Source: Pseudonocardia ammonioxydans
GTDB taxonomy: Bacteria > Actinomycetota > Actinomycetes > Mycobacteriales > Pseudonocardiaceae
DNA length: 64,000 nucleotides
Assembly (NCBI RefSeq): GCF_900115005.1
Contig: NZ_FOUY01000033.1
Location: forward strand, 1 to 64,000
Direction of reading: 5' to 3'
Shown here: positions 1-7,068 of the stretch, one piece after another
Position numbering within the stretch: the stretch's first letter is position 1
Layout of the letters: the number at the start of each line of letters is the position of its first letter
The notes under the pieces: generated by a model
Told to the model about the DNA's origin: nothing
The model's input: the letters and a program-made list of their open reading frames with translations, nothing else
Databases searched by the model: none
Translations under genes and position numbers: made by a program

Positions 1-69
1 GGCGGTGTGAGTGTCGGTGTGGGTGTCGACCCCGATGACGAGTTCGACGGTCTCTGCCAGCATGGGCAT
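1..69 (-). CDS. IS110-family transposase, N-terminal fragment cut by window edge
   Basis: The first 23 codons of a leftward gene that runs off the window. Residues 11-23 (VIGVDTHTDTHTA) match the opening of the RuvC-like DEDD domain of IS110-family recombinases, where the first Asp of this block is catalytic. The ATG at 69 has an AAGGAG ribosome-binding site five bases upstream; an in-frame ATG at 63 is the alternative. The family moves by RNA-guided recombination without terminal inverted repeats. Only the N-terminus is visible, so whether the element is intact cannot be judged. The identification rests on this short but distinctive motif. Confidence 0.8.
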   Translation of the reverse strand, partial: MPMLAETVELVIGVDTHTDTHTA

Positions 70-295
70 GCGTTCTCCTTGCAGGACGCGGCTGTTGATC
101 GCCGGCCTGGTTCGGAGATCCGGGCAGGACTGTGATGGGACACCCCGTAGCGGCTACTGCGGGGGTCAGGCTCCTGATCAGGCCACCACTCCGGCCGGGC
201 CGGCACCAGCAGCAGCGAGCGGACATGTCCCGCCACAGGCACCAAAGGGCCAGTCAGGCGATGAGTCACACCCGCCGCTGCTGATCACCAGCCCA
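70..295 (-). ncRNA. IS110 non-coding end, candidate bridge RNA
   Basis: About 225 bases without a gene lie between the transposase start and the stop codon of the DUF418 gene. In the IS110 subgroup (for example IS621) the end upstream of the recombinase encodes a structured bridge RNA that pairs with target and donor DNA. Short foldable elements are visible, such as the palindrome CCTGATCAGG at 173-182 and GTAG/CTAC arms near 147-157. The exact RNA and element boundaries cannot be set from one sequence. The RNA call follows from family knowledge plus position and is not shown directly. Confidence 0.4.
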
Positions 296-1543
296 TCACT
301 TCCGGACTGGCAGGTCCACCCTCACAGTCAGGCGTCGCAGCAGCACCTCCGCCGGTCCGCGCATCCCGGCGACGTCCATCCGGTACGCCACGACGACCGT
401 CGCGCTCCATACCCCGACCCCGATGAGCACCGCCGACCAGCTCGACAGGTACGCGCCGAGGCCGAGCCCCCATGCGGCCAGCACCGGTCCGAACACCAGA
501 GACTGCGCCAGGTATCCGGACAGTGACCGGCGGCCCAGGGCGACGAGCGCGCGGACCGGCAGCGGCGGCGTCCCACCTCGCACGGTCACCCGGTGCGCGA
601 GCAGCCCGAACAGTGCGGCGTAGCCCAGACCGGCGAAGATCCCGGTGTAGAGATGCAGCGACACGAACGCCGACGGGTTCGGCACGACGAGCACGCCGAG
701 GTGGATCAGTGCCTGCACCGTGCCGGCACCCCAGCCGAACGCGAGGCCGAGCGTGGCGGTCCACCGCAGCAGCGGCAGGTGCCGGGCGGGTTCCTCGAGC
801 ACGCGGTGCCGGGCGGCGAGGATCCCGAGCAGGAACGCGGCGGGCATCACCAACCCGAACAACGACGAGAACGGGCTCGGTGCCCAGAGCGCGAGGCGCA
901 GCACCATCGAGGTGAGGTAGCTCGGCTCGGCGATCGCCTGCTGCTGCATGCCCATCGCCCCGGCCGGCGCGGGCACCAGCTGGGAGAGCGCCGCGACGAG
1001 CACGTTGCCGAGGGCCGCGATGCCGAGCAGCACACCGATCCAGACCATCAGCGTGCGGTCGGTGCGGTGCAGGAACAGTGGCACGAGCAGCAGGCCGAGC
1101 AGCCCGTAGGTGACGAGGATGTCGCCCTGCCACAGCAACGCGGCGTGCACCAGCCCGAACGCGAGCAGCCACCAGTGACGCCTGCGCAGGAGCCGGCCGA
1201 CGTCGCGACCGGAGCTGCCGGCGGCGATCCGGCGGGCACTGAGCTGCCCGATGCCGTAGGCGAACAGGAACCCGAACAGCGTCCAGGCCCGCCCGTCGAC
1301 GGCCACGATCGTCACGGCCTGCGCGATCCGGTCGACCAGGCTGCCATCGGCCGGGTGCAGCAGCGTCGAACCGATCTCAGAGGTCCACAGGAACCACGGC
1401 ACATGCGCGAGCGCGATGAGCAGCAGCATCAGCCCCCGTGCGAGGTCCGGTGCGAGGGCGCGCTCGGAGATCGGTGTCGGCGACGCAGGCAGTGCCGGAC
1501 CACGGCTGGGGCTCGGCGGTGGCGGGTGGGTCTCGGCGGACAC
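296..1543 (-). CDS. DUF418 family integral membrane protein
   Basis: A 415-residue membrane protein with about ten hydrophobic segments. The first follows ARGLMLLLIALAHVP near residue 34, and the C-terminal half has the LGRRSLSGYLAQSL block typical of the DUF418 domain. DUF418 proteins resemble acyltransferase-3 and heparan N-acetyltransferase membrane enzymes, but their substrates are unknown. The GTG at 1543 is preferred because GAGAGGAGA lies seven bases upstream; the frame is open to 1684 but has no ribosome-binding site there. The gene stands alone, and its stop borders the IS110 element end. A dyad promoter lies just upstream. Confidence 0.8.
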   Translation of the reverse strand: MSAETHPPPPSPSRGPALPASPTPISERALAPDLARGLMLLLIALAHVPWFLWTSEIGSTLLHPADGSLVDRIAQAVTIVAVDGRAWTLFGFLFAYGIGQLSARRIAAGSSGRDVGRLLRRRHWWLLAFGLVHAALLWQGDILVTYGLLGLLLVPLFLHRTDRTLMVWIGVLLGIAALGNVLVAALSQLVPAPAGAMGMQQQAIAEPSYLTSMVLRLALWAPSPFSSLFGLVMPAAFLLGILAARHRVLEEPARHLPLLRWTATLGLAFGWGAGTVQALIHLGVLVVPNPSAFVSLHLYTGIFAGLGYAALFGLLAHRVTVRGGTPPLPVRALVALGRRSLSGYLAQSLVFGPVLAAWGLGLGAYLSSWSAVLIGVGVWSATVVVAYRMDVAGMRGPAEVLLRRLTVRVDLPVRK

Positions 1544-1901
1544 GGGACGTCTCCTCTCGAACGTGGACGTCCCGATCGGACACCGTGCCGCTGCGGCACG
1601 GTCAAGGACGGCGTCACGGGCCATGGGCAGATGCCGTGACCTGAGCCGGGACGCCGTCCCGTCAACCCGCTGGAAGCGAGCCATACCTCGACAGCCGTGA
1701 CCTGAAGGCGAGTTCGACGCTGGTGGAGGGCAGGAAGCCCGATGTACTGCTGTTCGAGTCCCCGCACGGGAGCGGACGTGAAGTTCGTCCCGCCCGATGA
1801 TGTTGCGTCACAAGACGGCCACGATGACTTCGCGGACCGGATGGACTCTGCGACATGTGCCCCAGGACGATCAGGCGAAGGGTGAGAAAGCGTGTTCCTG
1901 C
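1544..1901. other. Gene-free interval between DUF418 gene and tRNA-Ala
   Basis: About 360 bases that hold the DUF418 promoter dyad at 1575-1605. No credible coding frame, repeat or RNA was seen in the rest. Confidence 0.5.
1575..1605 (-). promoter_or_regulatory. Dyad-containing promoter of the DUF418 gene, MerR-like layout
   Basis: Reading leftward, a TTGACC -35 (1605-1600) is followed 19 bases later by TCCGAT (1580-1575). A 21-base perfect dyad, ACCGTGCCGC and GCGGCACGGT around one central base (1582-1602), fills the spacer and overlaps the -35. A long spacer filled by a dyad is typical of promoters activated by MerR-family regulators. No MerR gene is in view, so the regulator is unknown. 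Confidence 0.4.
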
Positions 1902-1977
1902 TGGTGGAGACGAGGGGAATCGAACCCCTAACCCCCGCCTTGCAAAGGCGGTGCTCTGCCAATTGAGCTACGTCCCC
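1902..1977 (-). tRNA. tRNA-Ala (anticodon TGC)
   Basis: A complete cloverleaf reads leftward from 1977. The acceptor arm GGGGACG pairs with CGTCTCC, the D arm is AGCTCAATTGGCAGAGC, the anticodon arm GCCTTTGCAAGGC carries TGC, and the T arm is GGGGTTCGATTCCCC. The discriminator A at 1905 is followed by an encoded CCA (1904-1902). Together with tRNA-Ile it forms the pair usually found downstream of gyrA in actinobacteria. Confidence 0.97.
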
Positions 1978-2012
1978 GGGTGGGTTCCGCTCACGGTACC
2001 CGGGTGGACGGG

Positions 2013-2123
2013 TCAGCGGGTGGTCGCCTCGTGCCAGAGGTCGTCGGAGCCGACACCGCGGAGGCGGGACCAGCCGACGTACGCGGCACCGGCCACCACG
2101 ACCAGGGCGAGCAGCTTCTTCAT
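2013..2123 (-). CDS. DLW-39 family small protein
   Basis: A 36-residue protein starting MKKLLALVVVAGAAYVGW and ending SDDLWHEATTR. It fits the DLW-39 family of tiny actinobacterial proteins, named for the conserved DLW triplet near the C-terminus. A short hydrophobic N-terminal segment (residues 4-17) suggests a single membrane anchor. The ATG at 2123 is supported by TGAGGAG eight bases upstream. It lies between tRNA-Ala and tRNA-Ile, the position known for this family near gyrA. Function is unknown. Confidence 0.85.
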   Translation of the reverse strand: MKKLLALVVVAGAAYVGWSRLRGVGSDDLWHEATTR

Positions 2124-2160
2124 CGACGGTCTCCTCAGGGGTACTTCGGAGGGGAGAGTG

Positions 2161-2234
2161 TGGGCCTAGCTGGATTTGAACCAGCGACCTCATCGTTATC
2201 AGCGATGCGCTCTAACCAACTGAGCTATAGGCCC
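2161..2234 (-). tRNA. tRNA-Ile (anticodon GAT)
   Basis: A complete cloverleaf reads leftward from 2234. The acceptor GGGCCTA pairs with TAGGCCC, the D arm is AGCTCAGTTGGTTAGAGC, the anticodon loop in TCGCTGATAACGA carries GAT, and the T arm is GCTGGTTCAAATCCAGC. The discriminator A is at 2161. CCA is not encoded (CAC follows), unlike the neighbouring tRNA-Ala, so it must be added after transcription. Confidence 0.97.
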
Positions 2235-2334
2235 TTGCGACATGGAGAACCGTACCGCACGGGGTCGAGCCGGTTACGAGGGGGTCCCCGTCGCCCGGCC
2301 CCGTGCGGGGCTGCCACCGGCGCCGCATCGGGAA

Positions 2335-3111
2335 CTAGTCCCGCTCGGAGAGCGTGACCTCGACGCCGCCGACGAGGTCCGCAGTGACGTTGTAGACGAA
2401 CGCCACGATCGTCATGGCGACGGCGAACAGCAGGCTGTTGATGGCGCCGACGACGGCCGCGAGGCCGAAGACCCGGCCGGCACTGATCAGCGTCCCGCTC
2501 GTGTCCTGCTGGCCGGTGACCAGGTCGGCGTAGGTGCCGTTCAGCCGGTCCCAGACGCCCATGCCGCCGAGCACGCCGTACAGCACCCCGGCCGCGACCA
2601 TCCACACCAGCCACAGCACGACCGCCAGTGCCAGTGCCATCTTCAGCACCGACCACGGGTCGAGCCGCTTGAGCTGCAGCAACGCCTGCCGCGGTGGGCG
2701 GTTGCGGACCGCGGGGCGCGGGGTCTCGGCACCGCTGTCGCGGTGCTCGGGCTCCTGCACGGCGGTCGCCGTGGCGCCACCTGCGGCGGCACCGGCGCCG
2801 GGCGAGGTGAGGAACGCGGTCGGTGCCTCGCTCAGCAGCGAGTCCGCCACGGTCACGTGTTCCGCCTCGCGCCCGCCGTCGGCCTCCGGTACCCGTCGCC
2901 ACGGCGGCGGCGAGGACCCGGCCGGGTCCTCCGGCGCGGGCTCCTCCGCCGTCGGCTCCTCCGGTGCGGGCCGGTCCGCCCGCGGGGTGGGGCTCGGCGG
3001 GACGTCCGAGGCGGACGCGGCCGGCGTGGGCGTCGCCCCGGGGGCCTCGTCCGCGTCGGTGGCGACGGTGCGGCCCTCGTCCCGCGACGGGGTGCGGTCG
3101 TCGGTGCTCAC
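2335..3111 (-). CDS. DUF3566 domain membrane protein
   Basis: A 258-residue protein with a long acidic, proline-rich N-terminal half, predicted cytoplasmic and disordered. A DUF3566 domain follows, starting at LKRLDPWSVLKMAL and containing two hydrophobic segments (VVLWLVWMVAAGVLYGVLG and LLFAVAMTIVAFVYNV). DUF3566 proteins are encoded directly downstream of gyrA across actinobacteria; their role is not established. The GTG at 3111 has GAGGAGAG about nine bases upstream. The frame is open to 3171 without a good ribosome-binding site. The gene follows gyrA by about 100 bases and is probably co-transcribed with it. Confidence 0.85.
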   Translation of the reverse strand: MSTDDRTPSRDEGRTVATDADEAPGATPTPAASASDVPPSPTPRADRPAPEEPTAEEPAPEDPAGSSPPPWRRVPEADGGREAEHVTVADSLLSEAPTAFLTSPGAGAAAGGATATAVQEPEHRDSGAETPRPAVRNRPPRQALLQLKRLDPWSVLKMALALAVVLWLVWMVAAGVLYGVLGGMGVWDRLNGTYADLVTGQQDTSGTLISAGRVFGLAAVVGAINSLLFAVAMTIVAFVYNVTADLVGGVEVTLSERD

Positions 3112-3217
3112 GAGCTGGAGCTCTCCTCGCTGGTCGTCGCTGAACATCCTGCGGCGGACGACCCGCGCCACGGGCGGTACCGCGGGCGGCCGGGAACGCC
3201 CGGCCGCCCGCGAGCAC

Positions 3218-6200
3218 CTACGCCTGCTGGCCCGGGTCCTCCTCGGTCTCCTCCGCGTTGCGGGCGACCGCCAGCAGCGTGGAGCCCTCGCCCAGGTTCA
3301 TCAGGCGCACTCCCTTCGTCTGCCGGCCGGCCTTCCGCACCTCACGGGCCGAGGTCCGGATGACCCCGCCGCTGGAGGTGATCGCGTACAGCTCGTCGTC
3401 GATCCCGACGATGAGTGCACCGACCAGCGTGCCACGACGACGGTCGTACTGGAGCGTCAACACTCCCTTCCCGCCGCGACCCTGCACCGGGTAGTCCTCG
3501 ATCGGGGTCCGCTTCCCGTAGCCACCGGTGGTGGCGACGAGCAGGTAGGTGTCCGGACGGATCACGCCGAGTGCGAGCAGCTGGTCACCGGAGTTGAAAC
3601 GCATCCCCAGCACTCCGGAGGTGGCCCGGCCCATCGGGCGCAGCGCGTCGTCGGTGGCGGTGAACCGGATCGACTGCCCCTCGGCCGAGACGAGCAGCAG
3701 GTCGTCGTCGGCCGAGCAGAGCACCGCACCGACCAGCTCGTCGTCGTCGCGCAGGTTGATGCCGATCAGCCCGCCGGCCCGGTTGGAGTCGAAGTCGGTC
3801 AGCTTCGACTTCTTCACCAGCCCGTTCCGCGTCGCGAGGACCAGGTACGGCCGCGCCTGGTAGTCCTTGATCTGCATGACCTGGGCGATCTCCTCTTCCG
3901 GCTGCAGGGCCAGGAGGTTCGCCAGGTGCTGCCCGCGCGCCGTCCGGTTCGCCTCCGGCAGCTCGTAGGCCTTGAGCCGGTAGACCCGGCCCCGGTTGGT
4001 GAAGAACAGCATCCAGTCGTGCGTGGAGCACACGAAGAAGTGGTTGACGATGTCGTCCTGCTTCAGCTGTGCGCCCTGCACACCCTTGCCGCCGCGCTTC
4101 TGCGCCCGGTACAGGTCGGTCTTCGTCCGCTTCGCGTAGCCGGTCCGGGTGATCGTGACGACGACGTCCTCGACCGCGATGAGGTCCTCGTCGGCGACGT
4201 CGCCGTCGTAGCCGATGATCCGGGTGCGGCGGTCGTCGCCGTGGGTCTCGACGATCTCGGCGAGCTCGTCGCGGACGATCTGCCGCTGCCGCTCGGGACG
4301 GGCCAGGATGTCCTCGAGGTCGGCGATGTACTCCTCGATCTCGGCCAGCTCGTCGATGATCTTCTGGCGCTCCAGCGCGGCGAGCCGGCGCAGCTGCATG
4401 TCCAGGATCGCCTGGGCCTGGATCTCGTCGACGGTGAGCAGCTCGATCAGGCCGGCCCGGGCGACGTCGACCGTCTCGGACCGCCGGATCAGCGCGATGA
4501 CCTCGTCGAGGGCGTCGAGCGCCTTGACCAGGCCACGCAGGATGTGGGCCCGTTCCTCGGCCTTGCGCAGCCGGTAGCGGGTCCGCCGGACGATGACCTC
4601 GATCTGGTGCCGCACGTAGTGCCGCACGACCTGGTCGAGTCGCAGCGTGCGCGGCACGCCGTCGACGATCGACAGCATGTTCACGCCGAAGCTGTGCTGG
4701 AGCTGGGTGTGCTTGTACAGGTTGTTCAGCACGACCTTGGCGACCGCGTCCCGCTTCAGCGTGATCACGATCCGCATGCCGATCCGGTCCGAGGACTCGT
4801 CGACGATCTCGGAGATCCCGGCGATCTTGCCGTCGCGCACCATCGTCGCGATCGCCTCGATCAGGTTGTCCGGGTTCACCATGTAGGGCAGCTCGGTGAC
4901 CACCAGCGTGGTCCGGCCCTTGGTGTCCTCCTCGACCTCCACGACGGCGCGCATCCGGATCGAGCCGCGCCCGGTCCGGTAGGCGGACTCGATGCCGTCG
5001 CGCCCGACGATCAGGCCGTGGGTCGGGAAGTCCGGGCCCTTGATGCGCTCCATGAGCGCTTCCAGGAGCTCGTCGTCGGTCGCGTCCGGGTTGTCCAGGC
5101 ACCACGCGACACCGTCACCGACCTCGCGCAGGTTGTGCGGCGGGATGTTGGTCGCCATCCCGACCGCGATGCCGGAGCTGCCGTTGATCAGCAGGTTGGG
5201 CACCCGCGACGGCAGGACGACCGGCTCCTGGGTCTTGCCGTCGTAGTTGTCGAGGAAGTCGACGGTGTCTTCCTCGATGTCGCGCAGCATGGCCATGGCC
5301 AGCGGGGTCAGCCGGCACTCGGTGTTGTGGCTGACGAAGCCGTCGGTGACGAACGAGTGGTCGAGCGTGTCGACCCGCACGCTGAAGACGTCCTGCTCGC
5401 CGGCATCGGTCACCGATTCGACCCGGGCGTAGTAGAAGCGCCCGCCGGCGAGCTCCTCGGCGATCGCGCGTGCGTCGGGGTCCGTGACGTGTGCCAGGAT
5501 CTCCTCGGCCCGCTGTTCCCAGCGCTCGATCCGGTCGACGTTGTGCCGGCGCAGCCATGCTCGGTCGGCCTCGGCCGTGGCACCGTGCGTCCGCAGGAAC
5601 TGCGCGAGGCCGGGCACGTGGTCGCTGCTCATCGAGCGGCTGCTCGCGTCGGCGTCGCCGAGGATCCCGGCGAGCTTCTGCTGCTTCACGCCCAGGAAGC
5701 CGATCCGGTCCCGGAACAGGCGCGCGTCCCGCTTGTTGGTGACGACGACCTTGTGCTCGCCGGTGGCGTGCCGGTAGCGGCGCGAGACCACCCCGAACTC
5801 CAGCAGCAGCTGCTGGACCTCACGGGCGAGTCGGACGCTGCGGGTCGAGTACGAGAGCTGCACCGTGCTGCGGGGCAGCGCGGAGCAGGAACCGTCCCCG
5901 GCGAACAGCGCCTGCAGGAAGAAGCGCTTCGCCGCCGGTGTGCCGGACCAGATCGACTCCGGGACGTGCTTGGCGGCCGAACGACTGGTCACCTGCGCCA
6001 GGGCGCTCGCCCGCAGCGCGGTCAGGTCCTGGACGTCCAGTTCGTGCAGCACCGACCCCGAGGCGATCGTGCGGGAGTAGCTGTACCGCGGCCCGCCGAC
6101 GACGTGGTCGTAGGCGTCGAGGACCAGCTCGAAGAACGCCCGGTCGACGTTGTTGAACCCGGCACGCCCCTCGGAGACGAATCCCTCGCTGACGAACGCC

Positions 6201-6988
6201 CCGAGCAGGAACGACTCCATCGCCTCGGTGGTGTCCCAGCAGCCGGTCTCGGTGTGCGCGACGCGCTGCAGGGCCACCCGGTCGTCGGGCCGGACCTCCT
6301 CGAGCAGCTTCCACAGGAGGGTGGGGACCCCCGCCACGTCGACCAGGCAGAGCACCGGATGGTTGTGCGTCCCGGTGAGCTCGTACCCCTCGGCGGTGCG
6401 CATCCGCAGCGTCGGATGGGCACCGGAGTGGAACAGCATCTCGGCCCGGACCGGGTCGCCGCTGCGGTCGGCGACCTTCAGGTCGATCGGGTTGTCCGAG
6501 TGCGGCCGCGCGTCGGGAACGATGGCGTCGATCCGCGGCGAGGCGCCGTCGGACAGCCGGATCCGCGTGTCGCCGGCCACGCAGTACCGCATCGCGGCAG
6601 CGGGGTCGTTGCCCCGCGAGCCGAAGTTGCCCTGCCCGTCGATCAGCGGGTACCGCATCGACCAGGGCTGGGCCAGCCGCACCAGGGCGTCGTAGATCGC
6701 CGAGTCGCCGTGCGGGTGGTAGTTACCCATCACGTCGCCGACGACGCGGGCGCACTTGACGAAGGAGCGCTCCGGCCGGAAGCCGTTCTCCCCCATCGAG
6801 TACAGGACCCGGCGGTGGACGGGCTTCAGGCCGTCCTCCACCAGCGGCAGGGCGCGCCCGACGATCACGCTCATCGCGTAGTCGATGTAGGAGCGCTGCA
6901 TCTCCTGCTGGATGTCGACCGGCTCGACCCGGCCGCCGCCCTCGCCGCCGCCCGAAGCGGGGGCGTCGGGGTCGATCGTGTCCGTCAC
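3218..6988 (-). CDS. gyrA: DNA gyrase subunit A precursor with in-frame intein
   Basis: A 1256-codon precursor. Removing a 420-residue intein (residues 136-555) leaves 836 residues, a normal GyrA length. The breakage-reunion domain starts with QRSYIDYAMSVIVGRALP. The catalytic Tyr is residue 135, in AAMRY, directly before the intein, and the C-extein resumes with TECRLTPLAM. The GyrA box appears as QKRGGKGVQG, followed by the beta-pinwheel DNA-wrapping domain. The GTG at 6988 has GAGGAGA seven bases upstream. With GyrB it makes the A2B2 enzyme that introduces negative supercoils using ATP. It lies 80 bases downstream of gyrB. Until the intein splices out, the active site is split, so gyrase activity depends on splicing. 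Confidence 0.98.
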   Translation of the reverse strand: MTDTIDPDAPASGGGEGGGRVEPVDIQQEMQRSYIDYAMSVIVGRALPLVEDGLKPVHRRVLYSMGENGFRPERSFVKCARVVGDVMGNYHPHGDSAIYDALVRLAQPWSMRYPLIDGQGNFGSRGNDPAAAMRYCVAGDTRIRLSDGASPRIDAIVPDARPHSDNPIDLKVADRSGDPVRAEMLFHSGAHPTLRMRTAEGYELTGTHNHPVLCLVDVAGVPTLLWKLLEEVRPDDRVALQRVAHTETGCWDTTEAMESFLLGAFVSEGFVSEGRAGFNNVDRAFFELVLDAYDHVVGGPRYSYSRTIASGSVLHELDVQDLTALRASALAQVTSRSAAKHVPESIWSGTPAAKRFFLQALFAGDGSCSALPRSTVQLSYSTRSVRLAREVQQLLLEFGVVSRRYRHATGEHKVVVTNKRDARLFRDRIGFLGVKQQKLAGILGDADASSRSMSSDHVPGLAQFLRTHGATAEADRAWLRRHNVDRIERWEQRAEEILAHVTDPDARAIAEELAGGRFYYARVESVTDAGEQDVFSVRVDTLDHSFVTDGFVSHNTECRLTPLAMAMLRDIEEDTVDFLDNYDGKTQEPVVLPSRVPNLLINGSSGIAVGMATNIPPHNLREVGDGVAWCLDNPDATDDELLEALMERIKGPDFPTHGLIVGRDGIESAYRTGRGSIRMRAVVEVEEDTKGRTTLVVTELPYMVNPDNLIEAIATMVRDGKIAGISEIVDESSDRIGMRIVITLKRDAVAKVVLNNLYKHTQLQHSFGVNMLSIVDGVPRTLRLDQVVRHYVRHQIEVIVRRTRYRLRKAEERAHILRGLVKALDALDEVIALIRRSETVDVARAGLIELLTVDEIQAQAILDMQLRRLAALERQKIIDELAEIEEYIADLEDILARPERQRQIVRDELAEIVETHGDDRRTRIIGYDGDVADEDLIAVEDVVVTITRTGYAKRTKTDLYRAQKRGGKGVQGAQLKQDDIVNHFFVCSTHDWMLFFTNRGRVYRLKAYELPEANRTARGQHLANLLALQPEEEIAQVMQIKDYQARPYLVLATRNGLVKKSKLTDFDSNRAGGLIGINLRDDDELVGAVLCSADDDLLLVSAEGQSIRFTATDDALRPMGRATSGVLGMRFNSGDQLLALGVIRPDTYLLVATTGGYGKRTPIEDYPVQGRGGKGVLTLQYDRRRGTLVGALIVGIDDELYAITSSGGVIRTSAREVRKAGRQTKGVRLMNLGEGSTLLAVARNAEETEEDPGQQA
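5324..6583 (-). mobile_element. GyrA intein with LAGLIDADG homing endonuclease
   Basis: A 420-residue intein inserted between the catalytic Tyr and the following Thr (RY/TE), the site used by mycobacterial GyrA inteins. Splicing blocks are present: Cys1 in CVAGDTRIRL, the block B motif GTHNHPVL at 71-78, and the C-terminal SFVTDGFVSHN ending in His-Asn, followed by Thr as the +1 nucleophile. Two dodecapeptide endonuclease motifs, LLGAFVSEGF (126-135) and LQALFAGDGS (223-232), keep acidic residues. The endonuclease may therefore be active, though the first motif has Glu in place of Asp. As known for the family, the protein excises itself while the DNA can home into empty gyrA alleles. The length equals that of the larger mycobacterial GyrA inteins. 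Confidence 0.96.
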
Positions 6989-7068
6989 GGAGTGCTCTCC
7001 TCGTGCTGTTCAGAAATAAGAATGTTCAGACGTGCGTACAAGACAGACGTACAGACAGCTCGACCGGA

